A stretch of DNA of 64,000 nt, from the NCBI GenBank assembly GCA_934098735.1, contig CAKOOS010000001.1:124001-188000 (forward strand), read 5' to 3'. Made by a program: the position numbers and the translations under genes. This stretch comes from an uncultured Bacilli bacterium. Its GTDB lineage: Bacteria > Bacillota_I > Bacilli_A > RF39 > UBA660. This document shows, one piece after another, positions 1 to 7,365 of this stretch (positions within the stretch are counted from its first letter, which is position 1; every line of letters starts with the position of its first letter). The notes beneath the pieces were generated by a model. That model was not told the DNA's origin. It was given only the letters and a program-made list of their open reading frames with translations, and made no database searches.

Positions 1-249
1 ATGGATGTTTTTGGGCCTTACATTGATTTTGAACGTGTACTTGATAGAATTCCTAAAGAATATGATGTTTTAGGAGAAGAAATGGAAGCTTTTGGTCTTA
101 TTCATATAGCTAATAGTATGAATAAAAAAGCAACAGCGATTGCTACAGTTGTTGATTCAAAGTTTAGTGATGTAGTTTTAACTATTGAAGAAAGACAAAC
201 ATCTTTAAACAATATGATAAAATTAGCTTTGGAAGCAATTATAAAATAG
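1..249 (+). CDS. deoD: Purine nucleoside phosphorylase DeoD, C-terminal part
   Basis: The open frame enters from the left edge, so only the last 82 residues are present and the true start lies outside the window. The segment VLGEEMEAFGL near residue 24 matches the VEMEA substrate-binding stretch of hexameric bacterial DeoD enzymes, and ERQTSLNNMIKLALE matches their C-terminal ERQTTFNDMIKIALE helix. DeoD cleaves purine (deoxy)nucleosides with phosphate to give the base and (deoxy)ribose 1-phosphate in the cytoplasm. The next gene is a phosphohexomutase only ten bases downstream, consistent with co-transcription in a salvage or sugar-phosphate operon. The Asp of the DeoD SDH motif is seen as VVDSKFSD. 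Confidence 0.88.
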   Translation: MDVFGPYIDFERVLDRIPKEYDVLGEEMEAFGLIHIANSMNKKATAIATVVDSKFSDVVLTIEERQTSLNNMIKLALEAIIK

Positions 250-259
250 AGGTGATTTG

Positions 260-1633
260 ATGAACGATATAAAAGAAGAAATATTTAGAGCATATGATAT
301 AAGAGGAACTTATCCAAGTAGTTTAAATGAACAGACAGCTTATATAATAGGACGTAGTTATGGCTCATATTTACAAGAAAAATATAATAAAGATACTTGT
401 ATTGTTTCTCATGATAATCGTTTATCAGGTGAAGTTTTAACTCAAAATTTAATTAAAGGCTTAATATCTACGGGCATTAATGTAATAAGTTACGGTTATA
501 CTACAACTCCGATGAATTATTATGCTAGATATTTAAATCGTCTTCCTGGTATTATGGTAACGGCTTCACATAATCCTAAAGATGATAATGGTTTTAAATT
601 TTCTTTTGATGGCATGATTAATGCACGAGGAGAAATGATTGAAGACTTTAAAAAATATACTTTGCTAGGAAATTTTAAAAATGGTTTAGGAAAGATAACT
701 AACTCTAATATTACAGAAAAGTATTTAGAATATCTAAAATATTCAATTAAGTTTGGAAAAAATAAAAGGAAAGTAGTTATTGATTGTGGTAATGGAGTAA
801 CTACCCATATAATAAAAAAAGTTTTTGATAATTGTTTTTGCACTCCAATTTACATAAATGATATTTCTGATGGCAATTTTCCAAATCACCATCCAGATCC
901 TGCAGTTCCAGAAAATTTAAGACAACTTCAAGAAGCTGTTAAGAAAAATAAAGCCGATTTTGGAGTTGCTTATGATGGCGATGGAGATCGAATCGGAGTT
1001 GTAATGGAAACAGGAGAAATATTACCAATTGAATATTTAATGCTTTTATATATAAAAGATATGTTTAATAGTGTAAGCAATAAATCATTTTTATATGATA
1101 TTAAGTGTTCAAAATCTTTTGAAGATATGGTTACACTATGGGGAGGAAAAGCAATATTAAGTCGAACTGGAGCTTCATATACTGAATATAATACGCATCA
1201 AATGAATTTACCTTTTGGTGGAGAATTTTCAGGGCATTTATTTTTTAGAGATCGAGATGCCGATTGTGCATCAGCAATATATGCATCTTTGAGACTTCTT
1301 GAAATACTTAGTAAAACAAGTGAAAAATTAAGTAAACTTGTTAAGGATTTTCCAAAATACTATGCTACAGAAGAAATAAAAATACCATGTAAAGATGATA
1401 AGAAATTTTTAGTAGTTGAAGAAATAAAAAAATATGCTAAAGAAAATAATTATCCGGTCAATGATATTGATGGGGTTAGAATAACTTATCTAAATGGCTG
1501 GGCTTTAGTAAGAGCAAGTAATACGGGGCCAAATTTAACTTTTAGAGGAGAAGCTACTACTTTGAATGGTATGAATACTTTAAAACAAATATATTTACCA
1601 ATGATTGAAGAAATAATTAAAAAGCTTACTTAG
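260..1633 (+). CDS. Phosphomannomutase/phosphoglucomutase (alpha-D-phosphohexomutase)
   Basis: This protein of 457 residues has the four landmarks of the alpha-D-phosphohexomutase family in order: the phosphoserine loop TASHNPKDDNGFK, the metal-binding DGDGDR, the sugar-binding GGEFSGH and the C-terminal phosphate loop RASNTGPNLTFRGEA (usually RPSNTEP). It interconverts hexose 6- and 1-phosphates. Length and motifs fit the AlgC/ManB type rather than GlmM. An in-frame TTG lies three bases earlier, but ATG at 260 is better placed behind AGAGGTG (248-254). Following deoD, it might also handle pentose phosphates, as some phosphohexomutase relatives do; that is inference. Substrate preference cannot be read from sequence. 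Confidence 0.9.
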   Translation: MNDIKEEIFRAYDIRGTYPSSLNEQTAYIIGRSYGSYLQEKYNKDTCIVSHDNRLSGEVLTQNLIKGLISTGINVISYGYTTTPMNYYARYLNRLPGIMVTASHNPKDDNGFKFSFDGMINARGEMIEDFKKYTLLGNFKNGLGKITNSNITEKYLEYLKYSIKFGKNKRKVVIDCGNGVTTHIIKKVFDNCFCTPIYINDISDGNFPNHHPDPAVPENLRQLQEAVKKNKADFGVAYDGDGDRIGVVMETGEILPIEYLMLLYIKDMFNSVSNKSFLYDIKCSKSFEDMVTLWGGKAILSRTGASYTEYNTHQMNLPFGGEFSGHLFFRDRDADCASAIYASLRLLEILSKTSEKLSKLVKDFPKYYATEEIKIPCKDDKKFLVVEEIKKYAKENNYPVNDIDGVRITYLNGWALVRASNTGPNLTFRGEATTLNGMNTLKQIYLPMIEEIIKKLT

Positions 1634-1634
1634 T

Positions 1635-1664
1635 TTGACAAATTTAACTTTTTTGTGTTAGAAT
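1635..1664 (+). promoter_or_regulatory. Sigma-A type promoter
   Basis: TTGACA at 1635-1640, an 18-base spacer and TAGAAT at 1659-1664 preceded by TGT (extended -10). It begins immediately after the stop codon of the mutase and would drive the gene at 1696. Confidence 0.75.
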
Positions 1665-1695
1665 AAATTCTTCATTTCAAAAGGGAAGTGATAGA

Positions 1696-2247
1696 ATGAA
1701 GAATGAGGAACAAAAGCATTTTTTGTCTTTAATGTTTAGAGTTGGAGACTATGCATATATTGATATATCTGTTTTAGATATTGCAGGTGGATATAGACCC
1801 AATAGATTAGAAGATATTGATTCATTTACAATGCATTTTACTAAAGAAGAAATAATGGCAGCAATAAAAAGAAGCAATGTTGTAAATGATAAATACTTAA
1901 GTGGTCAATTAGTTATTGCTGATAATCAAAAACATAAACCAATTAAGGTTATAGATAAGAATTATTATAATAATTTTAGAATAGATTTATATTTAAAGAA
2001 AAAAATGCAAAATAAGCAAGAAATTAATAATATTTTTAATAAGTTTAAAAGCATTTGCTTAGAAGAAAAAACAAATAATGATTTTCATAAAGCTTTATTA
2101 GATAATAATTTAGATTTAGCAATTGATATTCTTTTTAATCTACCATATTTAAAATTACGAAAATTTATTGTTTATTTATTGGATATGAGAAATTTAGAAT
2201 TAATTAAAAAAAATAATAAAGAATTAGTAAGAGATAAATTAGCTTAA
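1696..2247 (+). CDS. Conserved-looking hypothetical protein
   Basis: I do not recognise this 183-residue protein. It has no signal peptide, membrane segment or nucleotide-binding motif. The first half is mixed alpha/beta (FTKEEIMAAIKRSN, SGQLVIADNQKHKPIKVIDKNYY) and the second half is Lys-, Asn- and Leu-rich and probably helical. It has its own promoter (1635-1664), a good ribosome binding site (GGGAAGTGAT before ATG 1696) and its own terminator, so it is a monocistronic real gene rather than a chance frame. Probably cytoplasmic; role unknown. Confidence 0.7.
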   Translation: MKNEEQKHFLSLMFRVGDYAYIDISVLDIAGGYRPNRLEDIDSFTMHFTKEEIMAAIKRSNVVNDKYLSGQLVIADNQKHKPIKVIDKNYYNNFRIDLYLKKKMQNKQEINNIFNKFKSICLEEKTNNDFHKALLDNNLDLAIDILFNLPYLKLRKFIVYLLDMRNLELIKKNNKELVRDKLA

Positions 2248-2262
2248 AGAGCTAATTTTTTT
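2236..2262 (+). terminator. Intrinsic terminator
   Basis: Nine-base inverted repeat (2236-2244 with 2250-2258) around a 5-base loop, followed by T residues. The stem overlaps the last codons and stop of the gene at 1696. Confidence 0.8.
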
Positions 2263-2324
2263 AAAATTAGCAAATTTTTCCATAAAATTAAGTAAAATGT
2301 ATTATAATAAAGATGGAGGCTTTT

Positions 2325-3479
2325 ATGTTTAAGAAGAAAAAAGAAATAGATACAAGTGGAGTTAATGAAATAATATATTTAAGTAAAAATATTTTAAAAC
2401 TTATGTTTATAATTTTATGCATTAGTATTATTTTAGTAGGTTTTATTTTATTAAAAGAATTGGGAGTATTTAAATTTTTAGCTAGTGTACTTAATTTGCT
2501 ATCACCACTTTTTATTGGTTTTGTAGTAGCTTGGTTATTTGCACCACTGGTTGATAAACTTACTAAAAAGGGTTTATCTAGAATTCTTTCATCAATCATA
2601 GTATATATTATATTTATTGTTTTTTTAGTTTTGTTTTTTAGAATTTTTATTCCTATAATATATACAGAATTAAATGAACTCATTAATACTTTACCAAGTA
2701 TTACAAATAAACTAACTAAATTTGTTGATGAAATTTTTAATAAGATTAATATTAGTAGTTTAGATGTAAATGAAATTAAAGATAATGTTTTAAATGTAAT
2801 AACAGGTTATGGAAGTGAAATATCTAGTAATTTACCTAAGACGATAGTTACAATAATGTCTAATTTGGTAAGTGGCCTTGGAACAATCTTTTTTGGTTTA
2901 ATTATTGGTTTATACATGTTATTTGATTTTGATAATGTTACTAATTTATTGCTTAAATTAATACCCGCAAAACATCAAGTTGAAATAGCTGGTTTAGTTG
3001 AAAATATTGGTGTAGAAGTTAGAAAATGTGTAAATGGAACATTACTTGTTGCTTGTATGGTATTTGTTTGTGATACAGTTGGATTTAGTATAGTTGGATT
3101 AAAATCTGCTCTTTTGTTTGGACTTTTCTGTGGAATTACAGATTTAATTCCTTATATTGGTCCATATTTAGGTACTTTAGTGGCCACGATAGTTGGTGTA
3201 ACACAAAGCCCCTTAATTGGACTAGGCGTCTTTATCATAGCAGTTATAGTACAACTAGTTGAATCTTATGTGCTTCAACCAGTTGTTATGAGTAAGGCAA
3301 CAAATTTACATCCAGTTACAATAATTTGTGGGCTTCTTATTTTTGGCCATTTCTTCGGAATAGTTGGAATGATCTTAGCAACGCCGATAATGTCAGTAAT
3401 TAAAGTTATTTGGGGATTTATAAAAGATAAATTTCAATTATTTCAAAAAAATATGCAAATTGATATTGAAGAAGAATAG
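2325..3479 (+). CDS. AI-2E transporter family membrane protein (PerM/YtvI-like)
   Basis: The 384-residue product has a pair of hydrophobic helices near the N terminus, a soluble stretch with LPSITNKLTKFVDEI, and a C-terminal cluster of membrane helices carrying GITDLIPYIGPYLGT and the LESYVLQPVVMSKATNLHP-like stretch found in AI-2E (UPF0118) proteins. The family holds exporters or permeases of varied or unknown substrate; YtvI in Bacillus is a general stress-linked member. ATG 2325 sits behind GGAGG (2315-2319); an earlier in-frame ATG at 2313 would overlap that ribosome site. A TATAAT at 2303-2308 may be the -10 of its promoter. Monocistronic, followed by the T-box leader. Confidence 0.87.
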   Translation: MFKKKKEIDTSGVNEIIYLSKNILKLMFIILCISIILVGFILLKELGVFKFLASVLNLLSPLFIGFVVAWLFAPLVDKLTKKGLSRILSSIIVYIIFIVFLVLFFRIFIPIIYTELNELINTLPSITNKLTKFVDEIFNKINISSLDVNEIKDNVLNVITGYGSEISSNLPKTIVTIMSNLVSGLGTIFFGLIIGLYMLFDFDNVTNLLLKLIPAKHQVEIAGLVENIGVEVRKCVNGTLLVACMVFVCDTVGFSIVGLKSALLFGLFCGITDLIPYIGPYLGTLVATIVGVTQSPLIGLGVFIIAVIVQLVESYVLQPVVMSKATNLHPVTIICGLLIFGHFFGIVGMILATPIMSVIKVIWGFIKDKFQLFQKNMQIDIEEE

Positions 3480-3504
3480 GGGTTATGTTATATTATATAA
3501 GTAA

Positions 3505-3684
3505 TTGTGGAAGTGAGAATTTAGATATAAAACTTTAAAGAGAGTTAGATGTTGGTGGAATTCTAATAGGTGATATATTTAACTGCTGCTCATGGAGATT
3601 AATCGGGTAATTCCGTTATCAAAAATTAAGTTAAATAAAGGATGGTATCGTCTTCGGACTCCTTTTTGGATACCATTCTTTTTA
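3505..3684 (+). promoter_or_regulatory. T-box riboswitch leader, alanine-type
   Basis: The untranslated stretch has T-box landmarks in order: an AG-bulge AAAGAGAG (3537-3544), a distal loop GGTGGAA (3554-3560), GCT specifier candidates at 3585-3587 and 3588-3590, the conserved CCGTTATC (3613-3620), and the antiterminator AAAGGATGGTATCG (3637-3650). The T-box bulge TGGT pairs with tRNA ending ACCA. An intrinsic terminator hairpin, ATGGTATC (3642-3649) with GATACCAT (3669-3676) and a T run, competes with the antiterminator. The specifier reads Ala, matching alaS in the operon. The core differs slightly from the usual GGGTGGNACCGCG. Uncharged tRNA-Ala should permit read-through into the kinase and alaS. 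Confidence 0.9.
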
Positions 3685-3700
3685 TTTTGAGGGAGGATAA

Positions 3701-4225
3701 ATGAAAATATTTGTTGTTGGTGGCAAAAGTGGCAGTGGTAAAAATGAAGTTGCAAAAATGATTGAAGAATTCTATATATATAAATTACAGAAATGTGTTA
3801 TAACGGAATTTAGTAAATATATTAAAAACTTTGCAAGAGAGCTAACTGATTGGGATGGATTAAGTCAAAATAAACCTAGAGAATTTTTACAACAATTTGG
3901 CTCTTATGTTAGAAGTTATGATGAAAAGTTTTTAACTAGAAGAATGATTGAAGATATAGAACTTTATAAAAATTATGCTGATATTGTAATAATTAGTGAT
4001 GCAAGAATGCCACTTGAGTTTGAAGAAATGAAGGATAATTTTGATGATGTTACTAGCATTTTAGTAATAAATCAATTTTCACCAAGTAAGCTTACTTTAG
4101 CTGAACAAAGCGATATTACAGAAACAGCGTTAGAAAATTATAATGATATAGATTATATAATTGCAAATGATGAACTGGCTAAAACTAAAGAAAAGGTTTT
4201 TAAAATATTGGAGGGTTTAAAATAA
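3701..4225 (+). CDS. P-loop kinase, deoxynucleoside monophosphate kinase-like
   Basis: The protein (174 residues) opens with a Walker A loop GGKSGSGKNEVA at residues 7-18 and has a KPREFLQQFG segment near residue 58, a pattern seen in phage-type dNMP kinases (RPRxLLQxxG), and an acidic IISDARMPLEFE strand typical of a Walker B region. It is therefore a small nucleotide or coenzyme kinase of the P-loop NMP kinase/dephospho-CoA kinase superfamily; the exact substrate is not determined. It is the first gene after the alanine T-box and its stop overlaps the ATG of alaS (TAATG), so its expression should follow alanyl-tRNA charging. Start chosen behind GGGAGGA (3691-3697). Confidence 0.65.
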   Translation: MKIFVVGGKSGSGKNEVAKMIEEFYIYKLQKCVITEFSKYIKNFARELTDWDGLSQNKPREFLQQFGSYVRSYDEKFLTRRMIEDIELYKNYADIVIISDARMPLEFEEMKDNFDDVTSILVINQFSPSKLTLAEQSDITETALENYNDIDYIIANDELAKTKEKVFKILEGLK

Positions 4226-5985
4226 TGAATATAAAAGATTTATATATTAATTTTTTTGTAAGTAAAGGACATAAACAAATACCATCTGCACCAGTAGTTC
4301 CAGAAAATGATAATACAGTATTATTTAACACTGCTGGTATGCAACCATTAATACCATATTTAAAAGGAAAAAATCATCCATATGGTACAAGACTTTGTGA
4401 TTATCAAAAATGTATTAGAACAAACGATTTAGAAGAAGTAGGTGATACATATCACCATACTTTCTTTGAAATGCTAGGTAACTGGAGTTTAGGGGACTAT
4501 TTTAAAGATGAAGCTATTAAGTGGAGCTTTGAATTTTTAACAGAAGTATTAAAAATTTCAAAAGAAAGACTAGCAGTTACTGTTTTTGCAGGAAATGAAA
4601 TTGCACCTATGGATGAATATTCAAAGAACATTTGGAAACAATTAGGAATTCCAGAAGAAAGAATTTGTGCTACAAAAGAAGATAACTGGTGGCCTAATCT
4701 AGAAATGCCAGGATTATGTGGACCAGATTCAGAAATGTTTTATTGGCGTAGTGAAGATCCTGTTCCAGAAAAATTCGATCCAGAAGATAATAGATGGGTT
4801 GAAATCTGGAATGATGTATTTATGCAATATAATCATAATGAAGATGGAACAATTATAGAATTACCTAAAAAAAATGTTGATACAGGTATGGGTGTTGAAA
4901 GAATAACTGCAATTTTAGAAGGAAAAACAGATAATTATGCATCATCAATTTGGACACCTGTTATTAACATAATTGAAAAAGTTTCAAATTTAAAATATGA
5001 AGGTAATGAAATTAGTATGAGAATTATTGCAGATCATATTAGAACAGCAGTATTTATAAGTGCCGATCCAGCTGGAATAAAACCAAGTAATGTTGGACAA
5101 GGATATATTTTAAGAAGACTTATTAGACGTGCAATAAGACATGCTAAAAAGTTAAATATAGATATTAATAGTGATTGGGAACAACAAATAGCTACTACAA
5201 TTTTAGATATGTACGAAACATATTATAAAGAATTAAAAGACAATAGACAAACAGTGTTAGAAGTATTAAAAAATGAAAAAATTAAATTTAATAGAACATT
5301 AGAAAAAGGATTAAAAGAATTTGAAAAAGTAACTAAAAATAACTCTGATATAGATGGAGTTACTGCATTTCATTTATTTGATACGTATGGATTTCCAATA
5401 GAACTTACAATAGAACTTGCAAGTGAAAGAAATATAAAAGTAGATGTAGAAGGATTTAAACAAAAATTTAAAGAACATCAAGAAAAATCAAGAACAGCAT
5501 CATCTGGACAATTTAAAGGAGGTCTAGGTGGACAAGGAATAACTGAAACAAAATATCATACAACAACTCATCTTTTAAATGCAGCACTAAAACAGGTTGT
5601 AGATAAAGATATACATCAAAAAGGATCAAATATAACAAGTGAGAGATTAAGATTTGACTTTAACTGTGATCATAAATTAACAGATATAGAAAAAGAAAAA
5701 ATAGAAAAACTTGTTAATGAATGGATAGATGCTAAACTTGATGTAACAGTAGAAGAAATGAGTAAAGAAGATGCTATAAAATCTGGTGCAGAATGTATGT
5801 TTATTGAAAAATATCCTGATATAGTAACGGTATATTCAATTGGAAATGATAAATATGGAATAGTTTCAAAAGAATTATGTGGAGGTCCACATGTTAAAAA
5901 TACAAGTGAACTTGGGCATTTTAAAATTGTTAAAGAAGAAGCATCTAGTGCTGGTGTAAGAAGAATTAAAGCTGTTTTGGAATAG
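4225..5985 (+). CDS. alaS: Alanyl-tRNA synthetase, short form lacking the C-Ala domain
   Basis: Class II alanyl-tRNA synthetase. The N-terminal catalytic core is intact (FNTAGMQP, TFFEMLGNWSLGDYF, NVDTGMGVER) and is followed by the tRNA-recognition helices (GYILRRLIRRAIRHAK) and the editing domain, with zinc/catalytic motifs HTTTH at residues 445-449 and CGGPH at 552-556. The protein then ends at residue 586, where usual bacterial enzymes continue to about 870 residues through the oligomerisation/tRNA-elbow C-Ala domain. The stop is followed at once by a terminator, so the shortness is not a window or frameshift artefact visible here. Cytoplasmic; charges tRNA-Ala. Under control of the T-box at 3505-3684 together with the kinase. 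Confidence 0.95.
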   Translation: MNIKDLYINFFVSKGHKQIPSAPVVPENDNTVLFNTAGMQPLIPYLKGKNHPYGTRLCDYQKCIRTNDLEEVGDTYHHTFFEMLGNWSLGDYFKDEAIKWSFEFLTEVLKISKERLAVTVFAGNEIAPMDEYSKNIWKQLGIPEERICATKEDNWWPNLEMPGLCGPDSEMFYWRSEDPVPEKFDPEDNRWVEIWNDVFMQYNHNEDGTIIELPKKNVDTGMGVERITAILEGKTDNYASSIWTPVINIIEKVSNLKYEGNEISMRIIADHIRTAVFISADPAGIKPSNVGQGYILRRLIRRAIRHAKKLNIDINSDWEQQIATTILDMYETYYKELKDNRQTVLEVLKNEKIKFNRTLEKGLKEFEKVTKNNSDIDGVTAFHLFDTYGFPIELTIELASERNIKVDVEGFKQKFKEHQEKSRTASSGQFKGGLGGQGITETKYHTTTHLLNAALKQVVDKDIHQKGSNITSERLRFDFNCDHKLTDIEKEKIEKLVNEWIDAKLDVTVEEMSKEDAIKSGAECMFIEKYPDIVTVYSIGNDKYGIVSKELCGGPHVKNTSELGHFKIVKEEASSAGVRRIKAVLE

Positions 5986-6010
5986 AGAAAAAATATTTTT
6001 TCTCTATTTT
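5982..6010 (+). terminator. Intrinsic terminator after alaS
   Basis: Inverted repeat beginning at the alaS stop (ATAGAGAAAAAA) with the complementary TTTTTTCTCTAT, followed by a short T tract. Confidence 0.75.
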
Positions 6011-6031
6011 GTTAAATGAAAGGAATATAGC

Positions 6032-6466
6032 ATGAAAGAATTTAAACATATTGGGGTTTATGGAATTTTAATTAAAGAAAATAAAATTTTGCTTATTAAA
6101 AAGAAAACTGGACCTTATGATGGAAAATTAGATTTACCTGGTGGTACAATTGAATTTGGTGAAAAACCTTGTGATACTTTAAAAAGAGAATTAAAAGAAG
6201 AAACTAATATAAATATTACAGATTTTGAATTATTTGATGCTGATTCTGTTACTTTTGACTGGAAATATAATGATACTGATTTAAAAATTTTTCATTTAGG
6301 AATATTTTATAAGATAAATAATTATGAAGGAGATATTCAGCAAGATATTCAAACTGATAATGTTAATGATGATTCACTGGGAGCTGAATTTTATGATATA
6401 AATTCGTTAAAAAAAGCTGATTTATCCCTTATAGCTGATTTAATTATTAAAAGGCTAGAGAAGTAA
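6032..6466 (+). CDS. Nudix hydrolase
   Basis: A 144-residue single-domain Nudix protein. The Nudix box GGTIEFGEKPCDTLKRELKE followed by ET (residues about 37-58) keeps the G-x5-E-x7-RE-x2-EE metal-binding pattern, with Thr where Gly is common. Family members hydrolyse nucleoside diphosphates linked to other moieties; the substrate cannot be predicted. It has its own ribosome site (AAAGGA near 6019) after the alaS terminator and lies five bases before a histidine phosphatase gene, so the two are likely co-transcribed and may act in sequence on a phosphorylated metabolite (inference). Confidence 0.88.
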   Translation: MKEFKHIGVYGILIKENKILLIKKKTGPYDGKLDLPGGTIEFGEKPCDTLKRELKEETNINITDFELFDADSVTFDWKYNDTDLKIFHLGIFYKINNYEGDIQQDIQTDNVNDDSLGAEFYDINSLKKADLSLIADLIIKRLEK

Positions 6467-6470
6467 CTTT

Positions 6471-7004
6471 ATGACTTTATATATTGTAAGACATGGAAAA
6501 ACAGATTGGAATAGTAAAATGCTTATTCAGGGACATACAGATATTCCTTTAAATGAAGAGGGAATATCTGCAGCTTTGAAGTTAGCTTTAGATATAAAAG
6601 ATATTAAATATGATTTATGTTTTTCTTCCCCGCTTAAAAGAGCTGTAGAAACAGCTAAAATAATAACTAATAACTCATGTAATATAATTATTACCAAAGA
6701 ATTAATTGAAAGAAATTGTGGTATTTTTGAAGGCACAAAAGTTGACTTTGATATAATAGCTAGACAATGGAATTATGAATTAGATGATAAGGAAGGCAAT
6801 ATTGAAAGTGTTAAAGAATGTTTAAAAAGAGCTCAAGCTTTTTTAAATCTTTTAAAAAATAAATATCCAGATAAAAATATTTTAATTGTATCTCATGGTG
6901 CATTTATGAAAGCTTTACATTTTTGTTTAATTGGATATGATCAAAATACTAATTTTTTGACTTTTAGTCCTGAAAATACTAAAGTTTATAAATACAATTT
7001 ATAA
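6471..7004 (+). CDS. Histidine phosphatase family protein (phosphoglycerate-mutase-like)
   Basis: The protein of 177 residues starts MTLYIVRHGKTDWN: the RHG motif carries the phospho-accepting His. Other family landmarks are SSPLKRAVETA (second Arg), ERNCGIFEG (the acid) and VSHGAFMKAL (second catalytic His). These small cytosolic phosphatases act on phosphosugars, cobalamin precursors or nucleotides; specificity is open. It follows the Nudix gene by five bases and ends base-to-base against the convergent XRE gene, with no clear terminator between them. Confidence 0.87.
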   Translation: MTLYIVRHGKTDWNSKMLIQGHTDIPLNEEGISAALKLALDIKDIKYDLCFSSPLKRAVETAKIITNNSCNIIITKELIERNCGIFEGTKVDFDIIARQWNYELDDKEGNIESVKECLKRAQAFLNLLKNKYPDKNILIVSHGAFMKALHFCLIGYDQNTNFLTFSPENTKVYKYNL

Positions 7005-7259
7005 TTATTTCTTTTTTACTTTTTCAATTTTTATTGTGTAACCAATTGGACCTAATATTTTTAAAATACTTATTATAGATGGTGAATAAGCTCGTGATTC
7101 AATGCGAGCTATTTTTTCTCTGGAAACACCTGAGTATTTAGAAAATAAATCTTGAGTTAAATTGTTTTCTTTGCGAATGCGTATAAAATCTTTAATGAAT
7201 CTTTCATTTAATTCTTCCGGATTATAAGCCACTTCTATGTAGTTTTTATCATAGTCCAT
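7005..7259 (-). CDS. XRE-family helix-turn-helix regulator
   Basis: An 84-residue protein with a single HTH_3 domain: FIRIRKENNLTQDLFSKYSGVSREKIARIES shows the usual helix 1, the LTQ turn, and the recognition helix. It resembles antitoxin or small phage-type repressors but has no toxin gene beside it in this window. ATG at 7259 is preceded on the minus strand by GGTGA. Its own promoter contains a perfect 18-base palindrome between -35 and -10, so it probably represses itself. The divergent gene at 7366 starts 107 bases away and may share the control. Confidence 0.85.
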   Translation of the reverse strand: MDYDKNYIEVAYNPEELNERFIKDFIRIRKENNLTQDLFSKYSGVSREKIARIESRAYSPSIISILKILGPIGYTIKIEKVKKK

Positions 7260-7276
7260 ATTATTTCACCATAGTC

Positions 7277-7305
7277 ATTGTATCAAATTTGATACAAAAA
7301 ATCAA
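7277..7305 (-). promoter_or_regulatory. Promoter of the XRE gene
   Basis: On the minus strand TTGATT (7305-7300), a spacer of exactly 17 bases and TACAAT (7282-7277). The spacer is almost entirely occupied by the palindrome at 7279-7296. Confidence 0.75.
7279..7296. promoter_or_regulatory. Palindromic operator
   Basis: TGTATCAAATTTGATACA is a perfect 18-base palindrome. It lies inside the XRE promoter, overlapping its -10, which is the geometry expected of an autorepressor operator. Binding by the adjacent XRE protein is inferred. Confidence 0.7.
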
Positions 7306-7312
7306 AAAAATG

Positions 7313-7341
7313 TTGATTAATTTGAATTAATATATTATATT
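7313..7341 (+). promoter_or_regulatory. Promoter of the AMP-ligase operon
   Basis: TTGATT at 7313-7318, 17 bases, TATATT at 7336-7341. It is divergent from the XRE promoter and lies 17 bases beyond the palindrome. Confidence 0.55.
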
Positions 7342-7365
7342 AAGGGTAGAAAAAGAGGTGCAGTT

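Noticed and set aside
2288..2683. A minus-strand 131-codon frame overlapping the AI-2E-family gene
   Set aside because: It is antisense to a well-supported membrane protein and has no start signals.
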